Shown in pieces: positions 1 through 8,508 of a DNA stretch of 63,234 nucleotides (position 1 is the stretch's first letter; every line of letters begins with the position of its first letter). The DNA is taken from contig JAUVDV010000025.1 in NCBI GenBank assembly GCA_030595125.1, positions 1 through 63,234 of the forward strand, written 5' to 3'. The notes below the pieces were generated by a model. The model ran no database searches and had not been told where the DNA came from. It was given only the letters and a program-made list of their open reading frames with translations. Origin of the DNA: Deltaproteobacteria bacterium. GTDB lineage: Bacteria; Myxococcota_A; Polyangia; JAAYKL01. Made by a program: the position numbers and the translations under genes.

Positions 1-76
1 TCACGGTCACGCCGTCTTGCTCAACCTCGCGCAACACCCGAACGATCTGCTCTTCTTTGAATCTCTTTCCACGCAT
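1..76 (-). CDS. IS3-family transposase OrfA, N-terminal fragment
   Basis: Only the first 25 codons are present. The reading starts MRGKRFKEEQIVRVLREVEQ, which matches the conserved opening of the HTH_Tnp_1 helix-turn-helix of IS3/IS911-type OrfA proteins (the RFTEEQIV.ILRE pattern). A strong ribosome-binding site (AGGAGG) sits a few bases before the ATG at 76. OrfA binds the terminal inverted repeats and, through a -1 frameshift, normally forms the OrfAB transposase. Whether the element is intact cannot be judged because the gene runs off the window. Confidence 0.75.
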   Translation of the reverse strand, partial: MRGKRFKEEQIVRVLREVEQDGVTV

Positions 77-141
77 GGGTCCTCCTGTTTCTACAGGAAT
101 ACCCTCTCACTGCGGCTGGTACTAAAAATGGGAGCAACCCA
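1..141 (-). mobile_element. Left end of an IS3-family insertion sequence (partial)
   Basis: The segment holds the 5' part of an IS3-type OrfA reading leftwards off the window. On the minus strand the putative element end starts at 141 with TGGGTTGCTCCCATTTTT, in keeping with the TG start and G/C-rich tip usual for IS3-family ends. At exactly that point the adjacent lipoprotein reading frame stops resembling its paralogue. The right end, OrfB and any target duplication lie outside the window, so the boundary is inferred from the break in the host gene and the TG tip. Confidence 0.6.
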
Positions 142-430
142 CGGGAGCCTCAATAGTCAAGTCACCCGTGACGCACGGATAGGGCAGTAAAAAGGTCATG
201 TCTGAGCTGTTGTTGATTGTATAACTTCCCTCAAGACATTCAGATGTATCCGTTTCGGTGTCCGTGTCGGTGTCAGAGTCCGCATCTGAGTCGGAATCTG
301 AGTCGGAATCTGTATCCCCGTCCGTGTCGGCATCAGCGGTCCCACCGTCTCCGATGGATGAAACACGCGAGCACCCGGCGGCTGCCACAACCAGCGCGGT
401 CGCAAACGCCGTCAAAATCAAGTGCCTCAT
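122..430 (-). pseudogene. Repeat lipoprotein gene truncated by the IS element
   Basis: The reading begins at ATG 430 with a lipoprotein signal (MRHLILTAFATALVVAAAGC, lipobox AAGC), followed by an Asp/Ser/Thr linker and the start of the domain that in the neighbour at 487-1572 leads into about eight 24-residue repeats. Here the frame ends after the residues LTIEAP; the last six codons and the stop at 122-124 come from the IS end. The product would be 102 residues with no repeat domain. The region just before the start (GAAATGAAAGGCGGGGCAAT) is almost identical to that before 1572, so the two genes are tandem duplicates. An upstream ATG at 448 is in frame, but the signal peptide fits the 430 start. 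Confidence 0.75.
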
Positions 431-486
431 GATTGCCCCGCCTTTCATTTCGTTTCTCCCTTATCAACAAACAAACAGCAACACTT

Positions 487-1572
487 TCACGAACAGTTCG
501 CCGGAACCGGCGTGCAAGAGTCGTCGAGGTTGTCGTAGACACTTATCGAACCAGGTCCGCTGGAAAGCTGGTCCAGCAAATCACACGCCTCGCAGTCGGG
601 AAGAATGTCGTTGTAGAGGATCGAAAAACTACCACCCACCGAGGTGAGCGCACTCGGCCCGTCAAGGTTTGTGAGGGCGTCGTTGTCGAAAATAGTCAAG
701 TAGTACACCGAGGTGAGGGCGCCCAGGCCATCCAGATTGGTGAGGGCGTCGTTGTCTTCGATTTTTATTTCTGCCGCCACCGAGGTGAGGGCGCTCAGAC
801 CGTCCAGGCTGGTGAGAGTATCGTTGAAACGGATCCATAAATCCCCGCCCACCAAAGATGTGAGTGCACTCAGGCCATCCACGTTGATTAGGGCGTCGTT
901 GTACCCGATCCGCAGGTCCCCACCCACCGAGGTAAGGGTGCCTAACCCGTTCAGGTTGGTGAGGGCATCGTTGTCCATAATAGTCAAGTGCCCGTCCACT
1001 GAGGTAAGGGCGCTCAGACCGTTTACGTTGGTGAGAGCATCGTTACACCAGATAGCCAATATCCAGCCCACCGAGGTAATGGCGCTCAGACCGTCCAAGC
1101 TGGTAAGAGCGTGGTTATATCTGATCCACAAGCTCCCACCCACCGAAGTAATCCCGCTTAGGCCATCCAGGTTGGTGAGGGCATCGTTGGACTCAATGTT
1201 CAGGCCCCCTCCCACCGAAGTTAGGCAAACCAGCTCGCTCAAGTCGGTGCACGACGGGCACTCTACGCGCAACGCTCCAAAGATAGAGGTGTATCCCGCG
1301 AGGGTTGCAACGTCCGATTGTGTGTCGATAGTGAAATGACCGATGTACTCCCCCAGATTACACTCGACCGGGCCGGTATCAGAGTCGGTATCAGTATCTG
1401 TATTTGTGTCGGTGTCCGTGTCGGTATCGGTGTCCGTGTCGGTATCGGTGTCGGTATCAGTGTCGGTGTCAGAGTCGGAGTCGGAGGTTCCATCGTTGTC
1501 GCTGATATCATCATCATCGCACCCGCCGCAAACCAGCGCGATCGCAAGTATCATCAAGATCAAGTACCTCAT
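487..1572 (-). CDS. Surface lipoprotein with Thr-Asp linker and eight 24-residue L-type repeats
   Basis: This is a 361-residue lipoprotein. Residues 1-18 are a signal peptide ending in the lipobox CGGC. Residues 24-68 are an almost pure Thr-Asp/Ser-Asp linker. A conserved Cys-containing head (GEYIGHFTI, CPSCTDLSEL) is followed by eight repeats of the form NDALTNLDGLSALTSVGGDL, then a Cys-rich tail (CEACDLLDQL to the end). The repeats resemble receptor-L-domain or leucine-rich beta-helices, which suggests a binding surface held away from the outer membrane by the acidic linker. Paralogues lie at 44165 and 50139, with a truncated one at 122. A sigma-54 promoter lies 55-70 bases upstream. Start 1572 is preferred over 1590 because it begins the signal peptide. 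The ligand is unknown. Confidence 0.85.
   Translation of the reverse strand: MRYLILMILAIALVCGGCDDDDISDNDGTSDSDSDTDTDTDTDTDTDTDTDTDTDTNTDTDTDSDTGPVECNLGEYIGHFTIDTQSDVATLAGYTSIFGALRVECPSCTDLSELVCLTSVGGGLNIESNDALTNLDGLSGITSVGGSLWIRYNHALTSLDGLSAITSVGWILAIWCNDALTNVNGLSALTSVDGHLTIMDNDALTNLNGLGTLTSVGGDLRIGYNDALINVDGLSALTSLVGGDLWIRFNDTLTSLDGLSALTSVAAEIKIEDNDALTNLDGLGALTSVYYLTIFDNDALTNLDGPSALTSVGGSFSILYNDILPDCEACDLLDQLSSGPGSISVYDNLDDSCTPVPANCS
1376..1489 (-). repeat. Thr-Asp/Ser-Asp codon repeat tract
   Basis: Low-complexity coding DNA alternates ACN/TCN and GAY codons and encodes the acidic linker of the lipoprotein at 487-1572. Similar tracts occur at about 246-333, 5414-5488, 15986-16098, 44262-44408 and 50227-50282, always just after a lipoprotein signal or head. 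Such tracts are prone to slippage, so linker length may differ between strains. Confidence 0.85.
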
Positions 1573-1626
1573 TATTGCCCCGCCTTTCATTTCGTATCTC
1601 CCTCACCAGTATACAAGCATCAACAC

Positions 1627-1642
1627 AGCAACAGGCATGCCA
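1627..1642 (-). promoter_or_regulatory. Sigma-54 (-24/-12) promoter for the repeat lipoprotein
   Basis: Read on the minus strand the sequence is TGGCATGCCTGTTGCT. GG and GC are separated by exactly ten bases, and both half-sites match the TGGCA/TTGCW consensus of RpoN promoters. Transcription would start about 12 bases further on, leaving a leader of some 40 bases before the lipoprotein start at 1572. Two further promoters of the same form occur at 5232 and 26510, also before lipoprotein genes. Confidence 0.75.
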
Positions 1643-1803
1643 TGATCGATCAACCGGGTGGCCAACCATAAAGACGGGTAATAATCTCATGTTACGGTTT
1701 TTCTACCGACAATCGAGTGTGCCAGTCTGTGCCATTTTGCCCGACCCAACGACTCCCAATCTCCAAACCCTAACCACTCAATCGAATTGCGTCCGTCGGG
1801 GGT

Positions 1804-1828
1804 TTGTGAAATGATTTCTCTTTCACAA
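1804..1828. promoter_or_regulatory. Inverted repeat upstream of the PATAN-DnaJ gene
   Basis: TTGTGAAA and TTTCACAA form perfect 8-base arms around a 9-base spacer, extending to 11 bases with one mismatch. The dyad lies 24 bases before the ATG at 1852. It could be an operator for a dimeric regulator or a hairpin in the leader. No T-run follows, so it is not a terminator. The binding factor is unknown. Confidence 0.45.
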
Positions 1829-1851
1829 GCCGCTTTCCCGGAGGGGAGTAG

Positions 1852-3441
1852 ATGAGCACCAACAGGCCCAAACCGCTCGCCGAGGGCACTTTCACGAAGA
1901 CGCCGTTCGCGCACATATTGATTTACCTCATGGAGCGCAAGCTCACGGGCACCCTCGAAATAGTCGACAAACAGGACAACGCAACCATCTATTTCAGAGA
2001 GGGCATGGCCGCAAAGGTCAAGTCTTCCGCCAAGGGCAAGGGGCTCGGACAGATCCTCCTCGATCTCGGACAAATCAACAAGGATCAACTCCGCGCGTGC
2101 CAGCAGGAGATGAACAACAAAGGGGGCTTCGCCGGAGAAATCCTCATGCGGCAGAACGCCGTCGAGGCAGCCGGCCTGATGCGAGGCCTTCGCAGCCAGA
2201 TATTACTCAAATTGATGGACGTCTTTGTGATGCTCGACGCCCGGTACGCGTTCTACGGGGACGTGAACCTGCTGGTGGGAGAAGGTCGGGACGAACTTTT
2301 TCAGGTGGACACATACCCCGTGTTGATGGCCGGCGCGCGCACCCACGGCGCCAAAATGAAGATGGAAAAGGTGCTCGACGCGATCGGCGGAAGATGGATC
2401 TCCGTCGATTCGGTCGAAATACTTCGGCGATTTCGGCTCAACCCTCCGGAACAGGCCCTGTGCATGGAACTCCTCTCCAAGGGCAAGACCATGGAGGAGA
2501 TCATCGCGGCCGGTCGCCACAATCGGCAGGTGGTCCGTTCGACTCTGTACGTGTTGCTTCTCACAAAGGAAGCCGCGATCTCGGATGCGCCGCCCGCCAC
2601 CGGCACACCGTCCATCGCTCCGGGTCCCAGGCCCAGGTTCGACTCGATATCACCCCCATCGCCAGAGCAAATCTCCGGCGATCCCAAGGTCGCCGCGTTG
2701 CGCAGTCAGATACAGGAGAAGGCCACGACCATCGCCAGACAAAACTACTACGAGATGCTCGAAATCCCCCTCGGAGCCCCCACGGAAGAAATCCGAAAAG
2801 CCTTCTTCAAGCTGGCGAAAATCTATCATCCCGACAGGGCTGGAAACACGGGAACGGCCGATCTGCGCGAGACACTTCAATATGTTTTCTCCAATCTCTC
2901 CGAAGCTCATGCCACTCTGCTAAATCCGGAAACCCGCGAAGAATATGGAGAGGCCATCAGCGCGGGAATGAAGCGCACGTCCATGATACCCGCCGAGCAC
3001 GCCGAGAAAGAGGTGCGCGAGGCGCTCGACGCCGAGACGCTCTATCAAAAGGGGCTCGTCCTGCTCCGCCGAAGCCAATACGACAAGGCGCTGGAGTTTG
3101 TAGACAAGGCGCGAGAACTAAACCCCAACGAGGGCGAGTACCTGGCCACGTGGGCAAAGATCCAGTCGGCACTGCGGGATCCCGGCTCGCCCGTCGACGA
3201 CCTGATACCCCACCTTCGACGGGCCGAGGAGCTGGCCCCGAAATCGGAGCGGGTTCATCTCTACATGGGGCAACTGCTCAAACAAACAAATAGCTTGAGC
3301 GAAGCGAGGACTCATTTCGAGATGGTTCTCAAGGTCAACCCCAGGAACATAGAGGCTGCCCGGGAGGTCCGGATAATGGAGATCCGGCGCTCGAAAAAAG
3401 ATGGGAAGAAAAAGGGCTTCTTCAAACGCTTTTTGGGCTGA
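1852..3441 (+). CDS. PATAN (DUF4388) - J-domain - TPR protein
   Basis: This is a 529-residue cytoplasmic protein without signal peptide. Residues about 10-120 are a PATAN/DUF4388 domain (GTFTKTPFAHILIYLMERKL, LTGTLEI, IYFREGMAAKV), a module found in deltaproteobacterial signalling proteins. Residues about 296-350 form a J domain with the HPD tripeptide at 326-328 (KIYHPDRAG), which in DnaJ proteins stimulates the DnaK ATPase. Residues about 390-510 are tetratricopeptide repeats. The C-terminus is basic (KKDGKKKGFFKRF). An SD (GGAGGGGAG) precedes the ATG. The aminotransferase at 3446 starts 4 bases after the stop. The order suggests a co-chaperone adaptor recruited by a PATAN signal; the client is unknown. 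Confidence 0.85.
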   Translation: MSTNRPKPLAEGTFTKTPFAHILIYLMERKLTGTLEIVDKQDNATIYFREGMAAKVKSSAKGKGLGQILLDLGQINKDQLRACQQEMNNKGGFAGEILMRQNAVEAAGLMRGLRSQILLKLMDVFVMLDARYAFYGDVNLLVGEGRDELFQVDTYPVLMAGARTHGAKMKMEKVLDAIGGRWISVDSVEILRRFRLNPPEQALCMELLSKGKTMEEIIAAGRHNRQVVRSTLYVLLLTKEAAISDAPPATGTPSIAPGPRPRFDSISPPSPEQISGDPKVAALRSQIQEKATTIARQNYYEMLEIPLGAPTEEIRKAFFKLAKIYHPDRAGNTGTADLRETLQYVFSNLSEAHATLLNPETREEYGEAISAGMKRTSMIPAEHAEKEVREALDAETLYQKGLVLLRRSQYDKALEFVDKARELNPNEGEYLATWAKIQSALRDPGSPVDDLIPHLRRAEELAPKSERVHLYMGQLLKQTNSLSEARTHFEMVLKVNPRNIEAAREVRIMEIRRSKKDGKKKGFFKRFLG

Positions 3442-3445
3442 CAAG

Positions 3446-4606
3446 ATGGGCGCCTTTATAAGTCAAACCGCTGCGCGCATGCCCCCGTTCCTGGTGATGG
3501 AGGTGCTCGAACGCGCCGCAAAGCTGGAACGCGAGGGGAGGTCCATCATCCACATGGAGGTGGGAGAGCCGGACTTCGACACGCCGGAAGTAATCCGCGA
3601 GGCCGGAATACGAGCCCTGCGCGACGGCCGAACTCACTACACTCACTCCCTCGGTCACCCCGAGCTGCGCGACGCGATCTGCGCGTGGATGCACCGCCGT
3701 TACGGCGTCGAGGTATCGCCGCAACGGGTAGTGGTCACCATGGGCACCTCGAGCGCGATACTGCTCGTCTGCGCGGCGATTCTCGACCCGGGGAGTCGCG
3801 TCCTGATGACCGACCCCTGCTACGCCTGCTATCCAAACTTCGTCATCGCCTGCCATGGGGAATCCGTGCGGATCCCCGTCCGGGAGGAGGATGGCTTTCA
3901 GTACAATCCCGAGGCGGTGCGAAAAGAGGTAGAACGCGGTGCGCGGGCACTGATGCTGAACTCTCCGGCAAACCCCACCGGCATCGTGACGTCCGGCAAG
4001 CGACTCGAAGAGCTTGTGGAGGTCACCAGAGATCGCGTGCAGATCGTATCCGACGAGATTTACCACGGACTCACCTACAGCGAAGATGCGCGATCGATTC
4101 TCGAGTTCGATCCGGAAGCCATCGTGGTCAGCGGTTTCTCCAAGCTGTTCGCCATGACCGGATGGCGCCTCGGCTGGGCCATACTGCCCGAGCATCTGGT
4201 CCGCCCGGTGCAGAAACTCCAGCAGAATCTGTTGATATCCGCGCCGGATTTCCCGCAGTTCGCCGGCATCGCCGCGCTCGAAGAGGCGCAGGACGACATC
4301 GAGCGGATGCGGCTGTGTTACGACGAGCGGCGACAGCTCGTTCTGGAACGGCTCAGGGATATGAACCTCAACGTGTTGGTGGAGCCCACGGGCGCCTTTT
4401 ACGTGTTCTTCAATGTGAGCCGGTACACCGACGATGTGTACTCCTTCGCGTTTCAGATTCTCGAGGAGGCGGGGGTCGCCCTCACCCCCGGGGTGGACTT
4501 CGGCCCCAACGGACAGGGTTTCCTGCGCCTGAGTTACGCCAACTCCCTTGACAATCTGAAAGAAGGGCTCAATAGGCTGGAGTCGTTTCTCAGAAAGCTA
4601 GATTGA
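3446..4606 (+). CDS. Pyridoxal-phosphate aminotransferase, class I/II (AspC-like)
   Basis: The 386-residue protein has the fold-type I aminotransferase pattern: MEVGEPDFDTP near the N-terminus, NSPANPTG in the middle, and the PLP-binding lysine K233 in SGFSKLFAMTGWRLGW, with RLSYANS near the end. Length and motifs fit aspartate/aromatic or unspecified amino-acid aminotransferases that move an amino group between an amino acid and a 2-oxo acid in the cytoplasm; the substrate cannot be read from sequence. The reading frame is open from 3401, but ATG 3446, four bases after the previous stop, gives the normal family N-terminus. It is likely cotranscribed with the gene before it and with the RseC-like gene two bases downstream. 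Confidence 0.88.
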   Translation: MGAFISQTAARMPPFLVMEVLERAAKLEREGRSIIHMEVGEPDFDTPEVIREAGIRALRDGRTHYTHSLGHPELRDAICAWMHRRYGVEVSPQRVVVTMGTSSAILLVCAAILDPGSRVLMTDPCYACYPNFVIACHGESVRIPVREEDGFQYNPEAVRKEVERGARALMLNSPANPTGIVTSGKRLEELVEVTRDRVQIVSDEIYHGLTYSEDARSILEFDPEAIVVSGFSKLFAMTGWRLGWAILPEHLVRPVQKLQQNLLISAPDFPQFAGIAALEEAQDDIERMRLCYDERRQLVLERLRDMNLNVLVEPTGAFYVFFNVSRYTDDVYSFAFQILEEAGVALTPGVDFGPNGQGFLRLSYANSLDNLKEGLNRLESFLRKLD

Positions 4607-4608
4607 CC

Positions 4609-5067
4609 ATGAGCATGTTGTGCCACGAGGAAGGAATGGTCTCCGGTGTGTTGCCGGGCAATCGTGTCCAGGTGACCGTGCAGCGCAGCGAGGCGTGCCA
4701 CTCGTGCTCGGCGAAGGGCGCGTGCCAGACTCTGGGCGGCCAGACAGGGGATCTGGCGCTGACACTGGACAATACTGTCAACGCAGAACCCGGCGATCAG
4801 GTTCGCATCACAATCGAAGAGTCCGCGCTGGTCAAGGCATCGCTGGTGCTCTACCTGGTGCCGGCGCTCTGTCTCGTCGGCGGCGCGCTGGTCGGCACCC
4901 TCATCGCCGGGAAGATTGGCTGGGACAGCGACGGCACGGCGTTGCTGGGCAGCCTGGTCGGGCTGGTGGTCGGGCTTTTCATGTCATGGGCGATGGGCAA
5001 ACGCATGGCGGCCGGAAAGACTTTCATCCCCAGGCTCACCGCCGTTACCAGAAAATCTCCTGCGTAG
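4609..5067 (+). CDS. RseC/MucC-family membrane protein
   Basis: The 152-residue protein has an N-terminal beta-rich part with a cysteine cluster (C30, C33, C39 in ACHSCSAKGAC, plus C5) and two transmembrane segments (about 72-100 and 107-128), the layout of the RseC/MucC family. In enteric bacteria the family is linked to sigma-E control and to reduction of SoxR with the Rsx complex; here neither partner is in view, so the role is uncertain. The gene starts at ATG 4609, two bases after the aminotransferase stop. TTG 4603 and ATG 4615 are alternative in-frame starts. Confidence 0.8.
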   Translation: MSMLCHEEGMVSGVLPGNRVQVTVQRSEACHSCSAKGACQTLGGQTGDLALTLDNTVNAEPGDQVRITIEESALVKASLVLYLVPALCLVGGALVGTLIAGKIGWDSDGTALLGSLVGLVVGLFMSWAMGKRMAAGKTFIPRLTAVTRKSPA

Positions 5068-5231
5068 CGCTTGACAATAATACCATGACATAAATGCCAT
5101 ACATTTTTGCGAAAAGACCTTTTTCGGCCCTCCGAAACGGCACACCCGGCACACGCCAAAAACAAGAATAGTGCTTGAGAAATCGCCGTAATTTCGAGTT
5201 GTGACTGATTCTGTTCAAGTTTATTCACACA

Positions 5232-5247
5232 TGGCATTCTTGTTGCA
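5232..5247 (+). promoter_or_regulatory. Sigma-54 (-24/-12) promoter for the envelope-protein operon
   Basis: TGGCATTCTTGTTGCA has GG and GC separated by ten bases, a near-perfect RpoN promoter. It lies 36 bases before ATG 5284 in a 216-base non-coding gap. TGTTCAA at 5212-5218 and its inverse TTGAACA at 5265-5271 flank it; whether they bind an activator is unknown. The only non-coding content otherwise seen in the gap is an A/T-rich stretch near 5100-5130 with a weak hairpin. Confidence 0.75.
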
Positions 5248-5283
5248 TCGTCCTCGATTACCGATTGAACAGGAGATGATGAA

Positions 5284-6918
5284 ATGAAACACTATTTGCA
5301 AAAATCAGTTCGCCCGGCGTGGATCCTGCTTTCAGCCGCGTCATTCACCCTGTTGCTGTACGGAGCCTGCTCGGATAGTGCGTCCATGGATAGCATGGGT
5401 GGGGGCGCGGGCGACATGGACAGCGACATGGACACGGACGCGGACACCGACGCGGACACCGACAGCGACACGGACAGCGACACGGATCCGCCGGAAGAGG
5501 AAGAGCCCGTGGATTACCGGGTTCCGCAGGGGTCGGGACGCTACGTCTTCATCGCCGATCAGGCCAATGACGCGGTGGTGGTGGTGGATTCGGAAACCCT
5601 GGTCATCGATGTGGTGGATGTGGGCGCGCGGCCGACCCATCTGGTCCCGCTGGCGCAGGACGACGCCGCTGCCGTGATAGCAATCGACTCCGACGAGGTG
5701 ACAATAATCCGGGTGAACTCTTCGGGGATTCCCGAAACCGTCGACGTGGGGGTGCGCCCGGACACGAACGCCCTCGCCGTTTCCAATGACGGCACCTTTG
5801 TCATAGCTTTTTATGACTCGCTCTTCGCCGAGGAGACCGGTCCTCCGGGAACGGACCAGGAGATCTCCGTGATCGTCACGACCGCCGACGCACCGGAGGT
5901 CTTTCACATGACGGTGGGTATGCATCCGCAAAGGATCGTCTTCAACGAGGACGAGACCAGGGCCCTGGTGATCACCGAGGAGGGGATCAACATCATCGAT
6001 CTTTCGGATCTTTCGAGCGTCGGCATCCCGCCCCAGATCACCATGTTCGACAGCACATTGGTGGATCCGTCAACGGTTGAGATCGCCATCGACCCGACCG
6101 GCGCCCTTGCTGTGGCTCGCGAAGAGGGATCATCCACAGTGGTGACCGCGTCCCTGGACGGAACCGCTGACGTGCGCACCTATCTGCTTCCGGGCGTGCC
6201 CACTGATCTCGATATATCCCCGGACGGTTCCTTCGGGCTGTTCATCATTCGCGAAACGGCCCAGGCCGCCGTGTTCAGCCTGCCTCTCCCCCTGGATTCG
6301 TTCCAGGATCCGTTTGAATACGTGAATCTCGGAAATCTGGTCTGTGGTGTGGCAACCATTACTCCAGACGGCGACTCGGCTCTCCTGCACACGACAGTCG
6401 GAGGTGACGAGACCGATCGCAAGGTGCTCACCAGCATGACCTGGACGGGCCTCGCATGGGACGTGTCGTCCACGCTCCTGGAAAGGCAGATAAAATCGGT
6501 GGCCGCAGGAACCGACAGCAATACTGCGGTGGTCATCCACCAGCCCGTCACGGCCACATACACTACGTTCGCCAACGCATACTCCCTGGTCAACCTGCTT
6601 GCGCTACAGGTGAAATTCCAGCAGATCCCGGTCAGCCCGGGCCAGCTCCTCCTCACGCCGGACGGCGGCAGCGGTTTCCTTCTCCTTCGAGATGACATTG
6701 AGGGGATCAGACAGACGGACATCATCAACATGAACACGTTCATCGTGGATAATCTCGTGCTGGGATCTCCTCCGACGGCTTCCGGCTATTCCCAGGGGAC
6801 GAACAAGGTCTTCATCGCGCAAGATCATCCCGCGGGGAGGATGACCTTCATCGGCGTCCAGGACGGCATGGTCAAGACCGTCACCGGATACGCCCTCAAC
6901 GACGAAATAACAGACTAG
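5284..6918 (+). CDS. Lipoprotein with Asp-rich linker and beta-propeller-like domain
   Basis: The 544-residue protein has a signal sequence ending in LLLYGAC, a Met/Asp/Thr-rich acidic linker (about 40-78) and a long domain with repeated strands such as YVFIADQANDAVVVVDSETL and SNDGTFVIAFYD, the style of YVTN/lactonase-type seven-bladed propellers. This points to an outer-membrane- or periplasm-anchored binding or scaffold protein; no catalytic residues can be assigned. AGGAGA lies 8 bases before ATG 5284. It is the first gene behind the sigma-54 promoter at 5232 and is followed 18 bases later by a second propeller-like lipoprotein. The lipobox is not ideal (Tyr at -3), so lipidation is probable rather than certain. 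Confidence 0.75.
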   Translation: MKHYLQKSVRPAWILLSAASFTLLLYGACSDSASMDSMGGGAGDMDSDMDTDADTDADTDSDTDSDTDPPEEEEPVDYRVPQGSGRYVFIADQANDAVVVVDSETLVIDVVDVGARPTHLVPLAQDDAAAVIAIDSDEVTIIRVNSSGIPETVDVGVRPDTNALAVSNDGTFVIAFYDSLFAEETGPPGTDQEISVIVTTADAPEVFHMTVGMHPQRIVFNEDETRALVITEEGINIIDLSDLSSVGIPPQITMFDSTLVDPSTVEIAIDPTGALAVAREEGSSTVVTASLDGTADVRTYLLPGVPTDLDISPDGSFGLFIIRETAQAAVFSLPLPLDSFQDPFEYVNLGNLVCGVATITPDGDSALLHTTVGGDETDRKVLTSMTWTGLAWDVSSTLLERQIKSVAAGTDSNTAVVIHQPVTATYTTFANAYSLVNLLALQVKFQQIPVSPGQLLLTPDGGSGFLLLRDDIEGIRQTDIINMNTFIVDNLVLGSPPTASGYSQGTNKVFIAQDHPAGRMTFIGVQDGMVKTVTGYALNDEITD

Positions 6919-6936
6919 AGGGGAATTCTAAGCACC

Positions 6937-8508
6937 ATGAGAAAAACATCAATATTCTACATTTTCCTTCTGCTCTGGTCAGCGACCGGCTGCGACGTGG
7001 AAGGCCTGTATCGAGACGACATCAACGTGCGCACCACGGTCCGCCTGGAATCGGGGCTGGCCTTCCTCGAAGGGGATCCGGGCAGGGTCCTCTTCGTCGA
7101 GATGACGCAAGACGGCGTCAAAACAAAAACGGTGTTCGAAGCAAGGCTCGGCGAGGAGATCATCAGCATGCGAGGCGGCCCCGCTCCCGAGCAGGCGACG
7201 ATGCTCTTTATAATGACCGCGCCCGAAGATCCGCGGGAAACCACCATCGACGAGGCTCTCTTTCGGGTGGATCCCCTTACCGGTGTCACGCACGAATTCG
7301 CCATCGGTTCCGTATTCGGAGGGATGTCCTTTGACCCGACGCAGAGATACGCAGTCCTCTATCACCAGGACAGCGACACCACATCTACCGGCGGTCTGTT
7401 CAATCCAAATGAGGTCGGCGTGATCGATCTCACAGCGCTGCCGGCAACGGACAATCCGCGAATCCTGTCCGTGGGTATAGGCGGCCGCACCATCCAGGGA
7501 GTTCATTTCATGGATGAACTCGTGGTGGACGGCGTAACCAGGCAGATAGTCATCTTTGGCGCCGATGGGATGATCAAGATGATCGACCTGATCGATCCTC
7601 TCGCGAGCACCGTCTCGGTGAAACTCGTCAACGATGATGATCCGAGATCAGTCGTCCCCATCAAAGTCCTGGAGCGGCCCGGGGACGACGCCCACGATCC
7701 CCTGATCTTCGTCCTGGCGAGCGAGTCCCAGGACATCTACGCCATATCCCTGGTCGCACACCCCGAAGACGAGCCCGGCTTCTGGGCCACCCTCAACCAG
7801 TACGATGGAGGGTCCAACCCCAGCGATATCGCGGTGGTGGAGGACGACGATATTCCGCTGCTCGTTGTAGCGAGCTCCAGCGGTTCGCTCGTCACGGTAG
7901 TGGATGTGGACACGGCAGACATGTTTAGCATCACGCTAATGGACTCCCCCACCAGGATCCTGGTTCGCGAACAGGAGGGCTCCGATGAGGCGGTGCTGTA
8001 CGGCGACAACCTCGGTCGGATCTACTTCCTTGCGGTCGACGACCTGGCGACCGAGAAGGGGAGCAACCTGGACGATATGATAATCCCCGACGGCATCCTG
8101 GAGTCTTCGGTGCTCGACGCAGATCGCCTGATGATCATCCCGTACTATGATACCGGGCTGGCGTTGCTGGACCTGAATGAGCGGGAGATCACACGGCTCA
8201 CGTCCCAGTCCGGGTACGACTGGACCGGCGCCACCATGCAAGACGGTGTGTTTTTCCTGGGCCAACCCGGCGGTGACGAGATAGTGAGCCTCGACATGGT
8301 CACGGGTCATCCCGAGCCGCTCATCCTTGACGAGTCTGTCCAGAGCTTTGACCTGTTCCCGCAAGTGGGCATGGGATTCGTGCTCCACCCGACCGCGACC
8401 GGAAGGGGAACCCTGTTCCCGCTGGATTTACCCACTCGTGAGAACGCCATCATTGTGGACGGGTTCTGGCTCGAGGGATTTCTCGACAATAAGGAGGTGA
8501 CCGAATGA
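6937..8508 (+). CDS. Propeller-like lipoprotein
   Basis: The 523-residue protein opens with a short lipoprotein signal (MRKTSIFYIFLLLWSATGC, cysteine 19). The mature part has no low-complexity linker and shows repeated beta-strand units ending in aspartate-rich loops (for example QDIYAISLVAHPED, SGSLVTVVDVDTAD), so a beta-propeller is likely. It shares general design with the preceding lipoprotein and sits between it and a small outer-membrane barrel gene whose ATG overlaps its stop (ATGA at 8505-8508), so the three are almost certainly translated from one message. The partner is unknown; a complex of two surface propellers with a barrel is an inference from gene order. Confidence 0.75.
   Translation: MRKTSIFYIFLLLWSATGCDVEGLYRDDINVRTTVRLESGLAFLEGDPGRVLFVEMTQDGVKTKTVFEARLGEEIISMRGGPAPEQATMLFIMTAPEDPRETTIDEALFRVDPLTGVTHEFAIGSVFGGMSFDPTQRYAVLYHQDSDTTSTGGLFNPNEVGVIDLTALPATDNPRILSVGIGGRTIQGVHFMDELVVDGVTRQIVIFGADGMIKMIDLIDPLASTVSVKLVNDDDPRSVVPIKVLERPGDDAHDPLIFVLASESQDIYAISLVAHPEDEPGFWATLNQYDGGSNPSDIAVVEDDDIPLLVVASSSGSLVTVVDVDTADMFSITLMDSPTRILVREQEGSDEAVLYGDNLGRIYFLAVDDLATEKGSNLDDMIIPDGILESSVLDADRLMIIPYYDTGLALLDLNEREITRLTSQSGYDWTGATMQDGVFFLGQPGGDEIVSLDMVTGHPEPLILDESVQSFDLFPQVGMGFVLHPTATGRGTLFPLDLPTRENAIIVDGFWLEGFLDNKEVTE

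Noticed and set aside
5100-5130. Terminator after the RseC-like gene
   Set aside because: The CGAAAA/TTTTCG stem is short and A/T-rich with no proper T-run.
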